A DNA stretch of 64,000 nt from JANQPX01 sp965204405 (GTDB taxonomy: Bacteria > Pseudomonadota > Alphaproteobacteria > Geminicoccales > Geminicoccaceae). Positions 33,571 through 42,059 of the stretch are shown here, one piece after another. Position numbers and translations under genes: made by a program. The stretch covers positions 2,604,001-2,668,000 of the forward strand of contig CBDBEN010000005.1 of assembly GCA_965204405.1 (NCBI GenBank), written 5' to 3'. Within the stretch, counting starts at the first letter, position 1, and each line of letters begins with the position of its first letter. The notes under the pieces are model-generated. The model was not told the DNA's origin. It saw nothing but the letters and a program-made list of their open reading frames with translations, and did no database searches.

Positions 33571-35010
33571 TCAGTCGTCACCGCCGGCAGGCTTGGGCAG
33601 CATGCCCCGCTCCACGGCTTCCTTGATTTCAGCGTCTTGAACATCCTTCTCATCCAGATAGCGGCCGTGATAGTCCGCAAGATCCAGACCCACCAGCTCA
33701 ACCTGGTAAGGAATGCGCAGCGCCCCGAAGCTCTTCAAGATCCCCGCCAAAATCCAGGCCGGCAAAAAGCCGAGCACGAAGAACATGATCACCGCACCCG
33801 CAAACTGACCCAGCGGGTTGATCGCCGCATAACCCTCGAAACCCGAGCTTGGGTGACCCCAGAGCATGAAACCGGCGATCACCAAGCCGGCAAAACCGGC
33901 ATAGCCATGCACCGCGACAGCCCCGACGGCATCGTCGATCTTGAACGTCCGCTCCACCCAATTGTGCATCTTGTAGGCGATCACCGCACCGGCAGCACCG
34001 ATGAACATCGCCTGGATCGGATGGTAGAGATCATTGCCCGCAGAGGCCGTGATGATGCCGGCAAGACCCGCGCTGTAGGTCCAGAACGCATCACCGCGCG
34101 ACACGATATAGCCGGCAATCAGCCCGCCCGAGAGAGACATCAGGAAGTTGAACACGATCGCGGACAGCGTGGTCGGTGTCAGATAGATCGTGGTCGCGGT
34201 GAAGCCGACACCGGTCGCCCCGATATCCGTCTCAGCGATGATCGGCACGTTGCAGGCCACGTAGAAACCCCAAAAACCAGTGTAGATCAGGAACAGGCCG
34301 ATGGTCACCAGCCAGGGGTTGTGGGGGGCGATATTGCGCGGCGTGCCATCGGCGCGGAACTTGCCGATGCGCGGGCCGAGATGCACCAGAACGCCAAGGG
34401 CCGCACCGCCGGCGATCGCATGGATCACGCCTGATGCATAGGCGTCATGATAGCCAAGCATCTTCACCATCCAGCCGTCCCAATGCCAGCCCCAGGCGGC
34501 ATCGATGATCCAGGTGCAGGACCCCACCAGCACCGCGATCAGCCAGAACGCGGCAGAGCGGATCCGCTCGATCACCGCACCCGAGACGATCGAGGCCGCC
34601 GTCCAGGAAAACAGCAAAAATGCCGCCCAGAACACGCCGTTGATCCTGGCCCAGAACGCATTGTCGTCCGCCGTGGTGCTGTCGGTCGCAGGCGGCCCGC
34701 CAAGATGCGTCCCCATCAGTTCCGACCACGGCACCGCGTTCGAGGTCGCCTCCACCAGACCCTGGCCGTTGAAGATGAACGGACCATTGGGAAACGCGAA
34801 GTAAATCCACCAGCCAAAGAAGAAAAACGTGATCGTCACCAAAGGGATCACCATCGTGTTCTTCATCAGCGTGTGCATCATGTTCTTTTGACGCGACGCG
34901 CCAACCTCATACATGCAAAAACCAACATGTATGAGAAACATCAACGGTATCGTCACCCAATAGTAAAATTCCGTGAATATTACCGTCAGGGCCCCAATAT
35001 CGGTGTCCAT
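33571..35010 (-). CDS. amt: Ammonium/methylammonium transporter, Amt family
   Basis: 479 aa, eleven-helix Amt/Mep/Rh protein. The start at 35010 (MDTDIGALTVIF) lies 7 bases after GGGGAGG; longer upstream frames lack an SD. The pore residues are kept: D189 and H197 in DAYASGVIHAIAGG align with AmtB Asp160 and His168, and the second pore His is in AVAVHGYAGFAG. The Trp/Phe-rich segment GFWGFYVACNVP and long loops are unlike AmtB. Inside an NMG pathway cluster it probably takes up methylammonium. An IS630 insertion ends about 200 bp upstream. Confidence 0.92.
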   Translation of the reverse strand: MDTDIGALTVIFTEFYYWVTIPLMFLIHVGFCMYEVGASRQKNMMHTLMKNTMVIPLVTITFFFFGWWIYFAFPNGPFIFNGQGLVEATSNAVPWSELMGTHLGGPPATDSTTADDNAFWARINGVFWAAFLLFSWTAASIVSGAVIERIRSAAFWLIAVLVGSCTWIIDAAWGWHWDGWMVKMLGYHDAYASGVIHAIAGGAALGVLVHLGPRIGKFRADGTPRNIAPHNPWLVTIGLFLIYTGFWGFYVACNVPIIAETDIGATGVGFTATTIYLTPTTLSAIVFNFLMSLSGGLIAGYIVSRGDAFWTYSAGLAGIITASAGNDLYHPIQAMFIGAAGAVIAYKMHNWVERTFKIDDAVGAVAVHGYAGFAGLVIAGFMLWGHPSSGFEGYAAINPLGQFAGAVIMFFVLGFLPAWILAGILKSFGALRIPYQVELVGLDLADYHGRYLDEKDVQDAEIKEAVERGMLPKPAGGDD

Positions 35011-35221
35011 ACCCATCCTCCCCTGGGGTTGGTTAACGTCATGCCACGCAGCACTCCCCATGTTCATGCCACGCAACGCTACTGCTTTTTGATAAAACGT
35101 GTTTACTGGTATGAAAATTTTATTCTCTTGAAGATGTGGCACAACGTCGCGCGGAGATCAATCCTCTCATGTGAGCCCTTGATGTTTTATGTATATGTAG
35201 AGTCGAGTAATACCAACCCGC

Positions 35222-35794
35222 CTAGGCATTGACCGTTTTTGCCCATGATCTTGTGGTGATGCTTTTGAGCTGACCTTCAATGTTGAGGAGGCTGGTCCAG
35301 GCCCAGCAGCAGGCGTCCACGATGTCTTCGTAGGTGTCATAGACCCTGGCATTGAGGAAGTTGTGTCTGAGGAACTGAAAGAGATTTTCAATCGGGTTCA
35401 GCTCCGGAGAATAGGGCGGCAGGAAGAGCAGCGAGATGTTGTCGGGCAGATCGAGATCGTTGGCGGTATGCCAGCCTGCTTGGTCGAGGATAACGACGGC
35501 ATGGGCGCCTTCGGTGACCTGCGTGCTGATTTCCGCGAGATGTAGGTTCATGGCTTCGGTGTTGGCATGGGGGAGCACCAGGGCCGCCGATTTGTTGGTT
35601 TCCGGACAGGCCGCGGCAAACAGGTAGGCGGCTTTGTAGCGCTGATCCTTTGGCTGCCTTGGTCGGCTGCCCCGGCGCGCCCATTGGCGGGTCAGTTGAC
35701 CTTTCTGACCGACCCGAGCTTCATCGGCAAACCAGATTTCTATCGGGCATTCAGCGGCTCTATCGCCGACGGCGTCCCCGACCAGATCTTGGAA
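35222..35794 (-). CDS. IS630-family transposase, C-terminal part (second frame)
   Basis: This frame carries the catalytic core of the transposase and has no clear start of its own. It is reached from the N-terminal frame by a +1 (or -2) shift or by slippage at the A7 run. Catalytic residues are visible: Asp in IWFADEARVGQ, Asp in VVILDQAGWHTA and Glu in SPELNPIENLFQFL. It ends close to the left inverted repeat. No stop interrupts the frame. Confidence 0.85.
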   Translation of the reverse strand, partial: FQDLVGDAVGDRAAECPIEIWFADEARVGQKGQLTRQWARRGSRPRQPKDQRYKAAYLFAAACPETNKSAALVLPHANTEAMNLHLAEISTQVTEGAHAVVILDQAGWHTANDLDLPDNISLLFLPPYSPELNPIENLFQFLRHNFLNARVYDTYEDIVDACCWAWTSLLNIEGQLKSITTRSWAKTVNA

Positions 35795-36278
35795 TTTTTT
35801 TGTACTCGGCCTGGACCTCGGGATCGCTTTTTGGGTGCTGCGGCCGGGCGCTGATCTTGCGAAACCCCATTCTCCTGATCAGCTTGGACATGCCACGCTC
35901 CTCATAGATGACGCCAAAGCGCTCCTCCACCAGGGCACAGAGATCACAAAGCCGAAAGCGAACCACGCCATGCTTGGCCAGATCGGGACCCGCTTCGATC
36001 AAGGCGGCAAACTCCTGTTGTTGTGCCTCGCTCAGTCGACAGGGAGGGCCAGCACCTTGCTTACTATAGAGCCCTTCCGGCCCCTCTGCATTAAAGCGAT
36101 GAACCCAGTCTCGCAGCGTTTGTCGATCCATCCCGCACGCCTCTGCCGCCTCGGCTCGCTTGGCACCTTCGAGAATCAGCGCCAAAGCCAACATCCGCCG
36201 AGAGGCTGCACACGTCCTCGCTGACTTCGCCAGACGACGAAGATCAGCTGATGAATAGTCATCTCGAATTCGAACCAT
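35760..36278 (-). CDS. IS630-family transposase, N-terminal part (first frame)
   Basis: 172 aa DNA-binding part. The ATG at 36278 follows GGGGGGAATT. The helix-turn-helix region is in RRMLALALILEGAKRAEAAE, then CGMDRQTLRDWVHRFNAEGP. A second, winged region (LAKHGVVRFRLCDLCALVEE, GMSKLIRRMGFRK) follows. After SDPEVQAEYKK the frame runs into an Arg-rich nonsense end, whereas the sense continues one base later in the second frame. Confidence 0.85.
   Translation of the reverse strand: MVRIRDDYSSADLRRLAKSARTCAASRRMLALALILEGAKRAEAAEACGMDRQTLRDWVHRFNAEGPEGLYSKQGAGPPCRLSEAQQQEFAALIEAGPDLAKHGVVRFRLCDLCALVEERFGVIYEERGMSKLIRRMGFRKISARPQHPKSDPEVQAEYKKIPRSGRGRRRR
35795..35801 (-). other. A7 slippery run joining the two IS630 transposase frames
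   Basis: On the coding strand the run AAAAAAA is preceded by TAC and followed by TTCC. Removing one A (or a +1 shift) joins EYKK to the FQDLVGDAVG frame and restores a full-length transposase. The position exactly at the frame change suggests programmed or transcriptional slippage rather than random decay. Confidence 0.6.
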
Positions 36279-36377
36279 AATTCCCCCCAAAATCATTGGG
36301 TGGATCATAGGAGAATTGTCAAAAACGGGAGGTCACAATCGAGTCAGTCGCCAGGCGGGTTGGTATAACCGGCTGAG

Positions 36378-36402
36378 TTATCGTCATTTTTTTAGACGAT
36401 AA
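36378..36402. repeat. 8-bp hairpin downstream of the XRE-cupin gene
   Basis: TTATCGTC (36378-36385) and GACGATAA (36395-36402) pair across the T-rich loop ATTTTTTTA. It lies 28 bp beyond the regulator stop and 15 bp from the IS630 end. No T-run follows the stem, so terminator function is uncertain. Confidence 0.4.
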
Positions 36403-36430
36403 ATTGGTAGGGGGTGAGAAAGAGCGAGGC

Positions 36431-37048
36431 TTATTTTCGCTGCGTCCCATAGCCGATAATGGCGAGAAACCGAACCGGTAACGTCTTGAGGTCTTCAGGG
36501 CCGTGGGCAGCGTTCGGGTCGAACAGAAGGCTGTCGCCTGGCTTCAAGCAATAGACTTTGTCACCATGGCGGTAGTCCATTTCCCCCTCAAGCATATGAA
36601 TAAACTCGACACCTTCATGCTGGAAGAGCGGGAACACATCCGATTCCTCTGCAAGCGTGATCAGATAGGGCTCGAGATCGACGTCGCCGCGCACACCATG
36701 ACCCAGCAACGTATAATGATGTCCCGCGCGCGTGCCGCGACGCTCGATGTTCACCCCTTGGCCTGCCGGGACATGGGAGGCGCTTCGATGCTCCTCATAT
36801 TGGCGGAATAGCGCCGTGACCGGAATGTTCAGAGCGTTGGAAAGATTTTGCAGTGTCGAGAGCGATGGCGAGGTCTGGCCATTCTCGATCTTGGAGATCA
36901 TCCCCACCGAGATGTCCGATGCCTTTGCCAATTCCGCCACGCTTAAGCCCAAGGTTTTACGAAACTCTCGGAGCTGACGACCGATTGCTTTCTCAAGGAG
37001 ATTCTGGCGATCGGATTCCTGTAGTTCATGCGCATCACGCAACGTCAT
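36431..37048 (-). CDS. XRE-family regulator with cupin sensor domain
   Basis: 205 aa. The N-terminal helix-turn-helix (about residues 25-80: GRQLREFRKTLGLSVAELAK, GMISKIENGQTSPSLSTLQ) is followed by a small cupin barrel (about residues 125-200: LFQHEGVEFIHMLEGEMDY, LKPGDSLLFDPNAAHGPEDL). Such proteins sense a small ligand, often an amine or amino acid derivative, and control adjacent catabolic genes. It is divergent from mgsABC with 260 bp between, so it probably regulates that operon and perhaps itself. Confidence 0.92.
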   Translation of the reverse strand: MTLRDAHELQESDRQNLLEKAIGRQLREFRKTLGLSVAELAKASDISVGMISKIENGQTSPSLSTLQNLSNALNIPVTALFRQYEEHRSASHVPAGQGVNIERRGTRAGHHYTLLGHGVRGDVDLEPYLITLAEESDVFPLFQHEGVEFIHMLEGEMDYRHGDKVYCLKPGDSLLFDPNAAHGPEDLKTLPVRFLAIIGYGTQRK

Positions 37049-37231
37049 GGTAGCGGCATACCCCCTTGCGGCAATATCTGCGGCGACCGTCCATCGATCA
37101 TGGTGAAATCAGTTCTCCAACTCTACCCGCTGAAGTTGAACGGCGTTAACCTAACGGTAACCACGTCATGCCATTTTCTGCCAACACAGAGCAATCATTG
37201 ACCCTACCGGGATCATCACTTCATATTAAGC

Positions 37232-37261
37232 TTGACATATCCACTAAAATGAAAATATTTT
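37232..37261 (+). promoter_or_regulatory. Candidate promoter of mgsABC
   Basis: TTGACA at 37232-37237 and TATTTT at 37256-37261 are spaced by 18 bp, 48 bp before the mgsA start. Immediately after, TTTCC and GGAAA form a short spaced palindrome (about 37259-37273) that could be an operator for the divergent XRE-cupin regulator. Confidence 0.4.
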
Positions 37262-37308
37262 TCCTAGAGGGAAACATCGATAGTCAGCGTTGAAAGAGGG
37301 GCGTGACG

Positions 37309-38214
37309 ATGTGCGGAATCGTAGGACTATATCTTAAAGACCGTTCATTCGAAGATCGGCTCGGTCTTCTGTTTACGCCGATGCTTATCGAAATGACGGG
37401 TCGCGGTCCGGACAGCGCAGGCTTGGCAATTTACCGTGATCCGGCGCCGGGCGGGGCGACCAAGATCACGGCATTTCATCCTGATCCGGACTTCGACTGG
37501 GACGGCTTGGCGGACACGCTGCGCAATCAATTGGGTTCCAGCATAGAGGTTCAGAGCAACAGCACCCATTCGGTGATCATGACGGATGCGGCGCCGGATG
37601 ACGCCGTCATTGCGATCGAAGACCATGATCCGAATCTCCAGGTCATGAGCTATGGCGATGCGATCGAGATCTACAAGGAAATGGGCCTGCCCGGTGATGT
37701 CGCGAAGCGGTTCGGCGTCGAAAAAATGAGCGGCAGCCATATTATCGGTCATACGCGCATGGCGACCGAGAGCGCGGTCACCACGGCAGGATCGCATCCT
37801 TTTTCAACCGGGGCTGATCTTTGCCTGGTGCATAACGGTTCGCTCTCTAACCACAACCGGCTGCGCGAGCATCTACATACCCATAAAGGCATGCAGTTTC
37901 GCACCGAAAATGACACTGAAGTGGGTGCTGCCTATATATCCAGCCGCCTGCAAGAAGGGCGATCCTTGCATCAAGCCTTCGAGGACTGCCTTGACGCTTT
38001 GGACGGTTTCTACACCTTTGTGGCCGGCACACGAACCGGATTTGCAGTGATGCGTGACCCGATCGCCTGCAAGCCCGCAGTTCTGGCGGAGACGGACGAT
38101 TATGTCGCCTTCGCTTCGGAGTATCATGCTTTGGTCGAACTGCCGGGGATTGAGCAGGCGAAAGTATGGGAACCGGAACCTGCCACCGTCTACAGCTGGG
38201 GAGGAACCGCCTGA
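37309..38214 (+). CDS. mgsA: N-methylglutamate synthase subunit A (class II glutamine amidotransferase, GlxB-like)
   Basis: 301 aa. The start is fixed at 37309 because the protein must begin MCGIVGLY so that Cys2 becomes the N-terminal nucleophile after Met removal; an in-frame GTG two codons earlier would mask it. Class II amidotransferase motifs are RGPDSAGLAIY, GHTRMATESAVTTAGSHPF, LVHNGSLSNHNRLRE and TENDTEVGAAYI. By family knowledge it works with MgsB and MgsC to make N-methylglutamate from methylamine and glutamate. Its stop overlaps the mgsB start (TGATG). Confidence 0.92.
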   Translation: MCGIVGLYLKDRSFEDRLGLLFTPMLIEMTGRGPDSAGLAIYRDPAPGGATKITAFHPDPDFDWDGLADTLRNQLGSSIEVQSNSTHSVIMTDAAPDDAVIAIEDHDPNLQVMSYGDAIEIYKEMGLPGDVAKRFGVEKMSGSHIIGHTRMATESAVTTAGSHPFSTGADLCLVHNGSLSNHNRLREHLHTHKGMQFRTENDTEVGAAYISSRLQEGRSLHQAFEDCLDALDGFYTFVAGTRTGFAVMRDPIACKPAVLAETDDYVAFASEYHALVELPGIEQAKVWEPEPATVYSWGGTA

Positions 38215-38912
38215 TGTCGCAGCGGACCAATGTCCGGGAAATCGATCTCGCCGAGACATCGCTGCGCGAGGTCAATGTCGCCCTGCGGCAGCAGGAGGGC
38301 GATGCAGGTGCCTTCCGCATCCGCAATCCCAAGGGCACCCATGCTCTGGCCTGTGGCCTTGATGCGCCGGTTCACGTCGAGATAAGCGGCAATGTTGGCT
38401 ACTACTGCGCCGGCATGAACAAGGAGGCGACCGTTCTTATCGACGGTAGTGCCGGCCAGGGTGTCGCAGAGAACATGATGTCAGGTCATGTCCGCGTTAA
38501 GGGCGATGCCAGTCAGTCAGCGGGAGCCACGGCCCATGGCGGCCTCTTGGTCATCGAGGGGAACGCCGCCGCGCGATGCGGCATTTCGCTGAAGGGGGCC
38601 GATATCGTGGTGAAAGGCGACGTCGGCCATATGAGCTGCTTCATGGCACAAGCCGGCACACTCGTGGTTTGCGGCGATGCCGGGGAAGCACTCGGCGATT
38701 CGCTCTACGAGACGCGTATCTACGTTCGCGGCAGCGTGAAGGGCTTGGGTGCAGATTGCGTCGAGAAGGAAATGAGGGACGAGCATCTGGACGAATTACA
38801 GCAGCTCCTCGACAGGGCGGAATGCCATGACGTGAAGGCAAGCGAATTCCGGCGTTATGGCTCTGCGCGTCAGCTTTATAACTTCAACATCGAAAACGTT
38901 GACGCATATTGA
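38214..38912 (+). CDS. mgsB: N-methylglutamate synthase subunit B (GXGXG / GltB3-like, GlxC-like)
   Basis: 232 aa protein of the glutamate synthase alpha-C (GXGXG) beta-helix family. The ladder of repeats is readable: HVEISGNVGYYCAGMNKEAT, VLIDGSAGQGVAENMMSGHV, RVKGDASQSAGATAHGGLLV, GNAAARCGISLKGADIVVKG, DVGHMSCFMAQAGTLVVCGD. The C-terminal 50 residues are helical and charged. It couples to mgsA by an overlapping stop/start, and mgsC follows after 13 bp with AAGGAG as its ribosome binding site. Confidence 0.92.
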   Translation: MSQRTNVREIDLAETSLREVNVALRQQEGDAGAFRIRNPKGTHALACGLDAPVHVEISGNVGYYCAGMNKEATVLIDGSAGQGVAENMMSGHVRVKGDASQSAGATAHGGLLVIEGNAAARCGISLKGADIVVKGDVGHMSCFMAQAGTLVVCGDAGEALGDSLYETRIYVRGSVKGLGADCVEKEMRDEHLDELQQLLDRAECHDVKASEFRRYGSARQLYNFNIENVDAY

Positions 38913-38925
38913 AGGAGTAGCCGGT

Positions 38926-40251
38926 ATGTCAGATATGCGAACGATGAAACTTCGCAAGTCCCACACATTCGATGACTTCACCATCGACTATATCCGCGAG
39001 GCCGCACAAACTGGGCTCTACCGAATCCGCGGATTCGGCGCAAAACGCTACATTCCGACCTTCGATGATCTGCTGATGAAGGGAGCTTCGGTATCCCGGT
39101 ATCCGCTGGAGGGCTATCGGGAGAAGTGCACCACAAGCGTGACCGTGGGTACGCGTTATGCAAAGAAACCGATCGAGTTGAAAATTCCGGTAACGATCGC
39201 CGGCATGAGTTTTGGCTCATTGTCGGCCAACGCCAAGGAAGCGTTGGGAAGAGGCGCCAGCGAGCTCGGGACCACGACGACGACCGGTGACGGCGGTATG
39301 ACGCCTGAGGAACGGGGCCATTCCACTCAGCTCGTCTACCAGTACCTTCCCTCGCGTTATGGCATGAATCCAGACGATCTGCGTAAGGCCGATGCGATCG
39401 AAGTCGTGGTGGGGCAGGGAGCCAAGCCAGGTGGCGGCGGTATGCTGCTTGGCCAAAAGATCACCGAACGGGTTGGGCAAATGCGAACGTTGCCGGTTGG
39501 AATCGACCAACGTTCAGCCTGCCGTCATCCCGATTGGACCGGCCCGGACGATCTTGCGATCAAGATCCTCGAGCTACGCGAGATCACTGACTGGGAAAAG
39601 CCGATCTACGTGAAATGCGGTGCGGCCCGTCCCTATTACGATACCGCTCTCGCGGTGAAGGCAGGCGCGGATGTCGTCGTTGTTGATGGCATGCAGGGCG
39701 GCACGGCGGCGACCCAGGATGTATTCATCGAGCATATCGGACAACCGACCTTGGTGGCTGTCAAGGAAGCAGTGCAGGCGCTCAAGGACTTGGATATGCA
39801 CCGAAAGGTGCAGCTTATCGTCGGCGGCGGTATTCGCTCGGGGGCTGACGTGGCAAAGGCTCTTGCAATGGGCGCGGATGCCTGCTCGATCGGAACTGCT
39901 GCCCTTATCGCCCTTGGCGATCAGGATCCCCACTGGGAGGAGGATTACAGGAAACTCGGCACGGCGGCAGGCTGCTGGGAAGACTATCAGGATGGCACTG
40001 ATCCCGCTGGTATTACCACCCAGGATCCCGAATTGCAAAAGCGCCTCGACCCCATCAGAGCCGGCCATCGTCTCGCCAACTACCTGCGGGTTTTGACGCT
40101 TGAGGTACAAACGATCGCACGTGCGTGCGGCAAGAGCCACGTACACAATCTCGAGCCTGAGGATATGGTGGCTCTTACCGTGGAGGCGTCGGCGATGTCA
40201 GGCATACCTCTAGCTGGAACCAACTGGGTGCCTGGCAGCTCGGCACCTTAG
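38926..40251 (+). CDS. mgsC: N-methylglutamate synthase subunit C (FMN-binding glutamate synthase-like, GlxD-like)
   Basis: 441 aa TIM-barrel FMN protein. Glutamate synthase signatures are ITIAGMSFGSLSANAKEALG-like (about residues 90-110), GDGGMTPEERG, VVVGQGAKPGGGGMLLGQKI, VVVDGMQGGTAATQD and VGGGIRSGADVAKALAMGAD. In glutamate synthases a Cys-rich motif ending CPVGIATQ binds a 3Fe-4S cluster; here the corresponding text is GTDPAGITTQDPEL, with Asp in place of that Cys. The start at 38926 follows AAGGAGTAGCCGGT. Last gene of the mgs group. Confidence 0.92.
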   Translation: MSDMRTMKLRKSHTFDDFTIDYIREAAQTGLYRIRGFGAKRYIPTFDDLLMKGASVSRYPLEGYREKCTTSVTVGTRYAKKPIELKIPVTIAGMSFGSLSANAKEALGRGASELGTTTTTGDGGMTPEERGHSTQLVYQYLPSRYGMNPDDLRKADAIEVVVGQGAKPGGGGMLLGQKITERVGQMRTLPVGIDQRSACRHPDWTGPDDLAIKILELREITDWEKPIYVKCGAARPYYDTALAVKAGADVVVVDGMQGGTAATQDVFIEHIGQPTLVAVKEAVQALKDLDMHRKVQLIVGGGIRSGADVAKALAMGADACSIGTAALIALGDQDPHWEEDYRKLGTAAGCWEDYQDGTDPAGITTQDPELQKRLDPIRAGHRLANYLRVLTLEVQTIARACGKSHVHNLEPEDMVALTVEASAMSGIPLAGTNWVPGSSAP

Positions 40252-40267
40252 GCCCAATTACCTGGAG

Positions 40268-40299
40268 CCTTCGGTAGCCATCTTGACAATGACCGAAGG
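40268..40299. repeat. 8-bp hairpin between mgsC and gmaS
   Basis: CCTTCGGT (40268-40275) and ACCGAAGG (40292-40299) pair across 16 nt. There is no T-run. It may adjust mRNA stability between the mgs genes and gmaS, which are 159 bp apart. Confidence 0.4.
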
Positions 40300-40410
40300 T
40301 GCTTAATGGCCCTGGGTGTCGATAGTCTGAAACGATCGGATTGGCTTGATGCGGCTGACCGATCATCTTAATAGCAACGATGAGATGTGGATACAGGGAG
40401 TAGCAGGACG

Positions 40411-41715
40411 ATGTCTGATCTTGGCGAGGTGGCGAAGGAAAAGGGAATCCGGTATTTCTTGGTGAGCTTCACCGATCTATTCGGTGTGACGCGATCAAAG
40501 CTGGTGCCGGCCGCGGCAATCGCAGACATGCAAGCCGAAGGCGCCGGATTTGCCGGTTTCGCCGCACATCTGGACATGACGCCTGCTGATTCAGATATGT
40601 TCGGCCTGCCGGACGGCGAGCGTATGATCCAGCTTCCCTGGAAGCCGGAGGTCGCCTGGCTCCCAAGCGATCTTTATCTTGATGGCAAGAATGTGGACCA
40701 CTGCCCGCGCAGCACGTTGAAGCGTGTTCTCACCGATGCACGGAAGAAGGGCTACGAGGTCAAGAGCGGCGTCGAATGCGAGTTTTTCCTGCTGTCGCCC
40801 GATGGACGCAGTATCGCGGATGCCTATGATACCAGGCCGAAGCCCTGCTATGATCAGCAAGCCGTCATGCGGCGCTATGACTTCATCACTGAACTCTGCG
40901 ACAACATGCAATCCCTCGGCTGGGGCCCATACCAAAACGACCATGAAGACGCGAATGGGCAGTTTGAGCAGAATTGGGGATTCGACAATGCCCTGGTTAC
41001 CGCGGATCGCCATGTCTTCTATAAATATATGGTCAAGACTCTGGCTGAAAAATATGGCTTTCGTGCAAGCTTCATGCCGAAACCAATTCCCAACCTTACT
41101 GGTAATGGCTGCCACGTTCACGTGTCAGTTTGGGATGCTTCATCCGATAACAATCTGATGAAGGACAATGCCGGTGAACTCGGCCTCTCCAGTGTAGCCT
41201 ACAACTTTATCGGTGGGCTCCTTGATCATGCGCCGTCGCTTACGCTGATCACCAATCCGGTCGTGAATAGCTACAAGCGAATCAATGCACCGCGCACGGC
41301 TTCTGGTGCCACCTGGGCGCCCAACACCGTGACCTACTCAGGTAACAATCGGACCCATATGATCAGGATCCCCGACGACAACCGTATCGAGGTTCGCCTC
41401 GCCGACGGAGCTGCCAATCCTTACCTTCTTCAAGCAGCCGTCATCGGGGCGGGCCTACATGGCGTTGAAAACAGCACCGATCCAGGCAAGCGTTACGATA
41501 TCGACATGTATGCCGAGGGGCATATGGTGGAGGATGCGCCCAAGCTCCCCTTGAACATGGTCGATGCGCTCCGGTTGTTCGAAGAGAGTTCTGCCCTGCC
41601 GGCAATTCTTGGTGAAGAACTCTGCAAGTCCTACGCCAAGCTCAAGCATCTGGAATGGAACGACTTCATGCATCACTTCTCGGAATGGGAGCACGCCAAC
41701 GCCATCGATCTTTGA
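40411..41715 (+). CDS. gmaS: Gamma-glutamylmethylamide synthetase (glutamine-synthetase family, type III)
   Basis: 434 aa member of the GlnT/GmaS branch of glutamine synthetases, which ligates methylamine to glutamate with ATP. Visible parts are RYFLVSFTDLFGVTRSKLVP at the N-terminus, GVECEFFLLSPDG (metal site), NDHEDANGQFEQNW, GNGCHVHVSVWDASS (catalytic metal and substrate site), SGNNRTHMIRIPDDNRIEVR and ADGAANPYLLQAAVI. Context with mgs and mgd genes makes GmaS the right call over GlnA. The start at 40411 gives the usual family length. Confidence 0.92.
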   Translation: MSDLGEVAKEKGIRYFLVSFTDLFGVTRSKLVPAAAIADMQAEGAGFAGFAAHLDMTPADSDMFGLPDGERMIQLPWKPEVAWLPSDLYLDGKNVDHCPRSTLKRVLTDARKKGYEVKSGVECEFFLLSPDGRSIADAYDTRPKPCYDQQAVMRRYDFITELCDNMQSLGWGPYQNDHEDANGQFEQNWGFDNALVTADRHVFYKYMVKTLAEKYGFRASFMPKPIPNLTGNGCHVHVSVWDASSDNNLMKDNAGELGLSSVAYNFIGGLLDHAPSLTLITNPVVNSYKRINAPRTASGATWAPNTVTYSGNNRTHMIRIPDDNRIEVRLADGAANPYLLQAAVIGAGLHGVENSTDPGKRYDIDMYAEGHMVEDAPKLPLNMVDALRLFEESSALPAILGEELCKSYAKLKHLEWNDFMHHFSEWEHANAIDL

Positions 41716-42059
41716 ACGTGGTGATAGCGGTTTCGTAGATCGTCCAAAGACCGGTCAGCCGAGCTTTGAAAAGTTCCAGCTTTGTATTGGAAACTCCCTG
41801 AGGTAGGCGAGTTGGTAGGGATGATTGCGGCTGATTTCCTTCAGCTGATGATCCGTCCCGATGCAGTGCCTTTGAGCCCTCGATGAATTTGGGGGCCTCT
41901 CGGGGAGATTGAGTAGATGACAGCTCGATGCCTCTTGATGTCAGATGTCCAGCCGAAGTGGACTCGCACCAATATGACGGTTTTGAGCGTCATGAAGTCT
42001 GTGGCAATGCGCAATCTTGCGATGCCTCGGGCTAAACGTGGAAGCACTGCGCCCTTTGT
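41716..42059. other. Intergenic region after gmaS
   Basis: 344 bp between the convergent gmaS and cueR genes. No gene was accepted. A minus-strand stretch near 41779-41874 reads like a protein tail (NHPYQLAYLREFPIQSW) and may be a remnant, but it has no start. No terminator with a T-run was found. Confidence 0.35.

Larger units (their letters stand above)
35213..36363 (-). mobile_element. IS630-family insertion sequence (1151 bp)
   Basis: The ends are inverted repeats: CCAACCCGCCT at 35213-35223 and AGGCGGGTTGG at 36353-36363. TA stands on both sides (35211-35212 and 36364-36365), the target duplication expected for the IS630/Tc1 group. It carries one transposase split by an A7 run into two frames with all DDE residues present. 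It lies between amt and the XRE-cupin gene, so it may have cut off or replaced the amt promoter. Confidence 0.92.

Noticed and set aside
33547..34434. 295-codon plus-strand frame opposite amt
   Set aside because: Composed of His/Arg/Asp-rich antisense of membrane helices; amt is certain.
35011..35210. Sigma-54 type promoter for amt
   Set aside because: A TGGCAC element is present, but on the strand opposite to amt and without a proper -12 element.
41841..42047. Minus-strand ORF after gmaS
   Set aside because: No ribosome binding site, no family features; another frame here looks like a short protein remnant but has no start.
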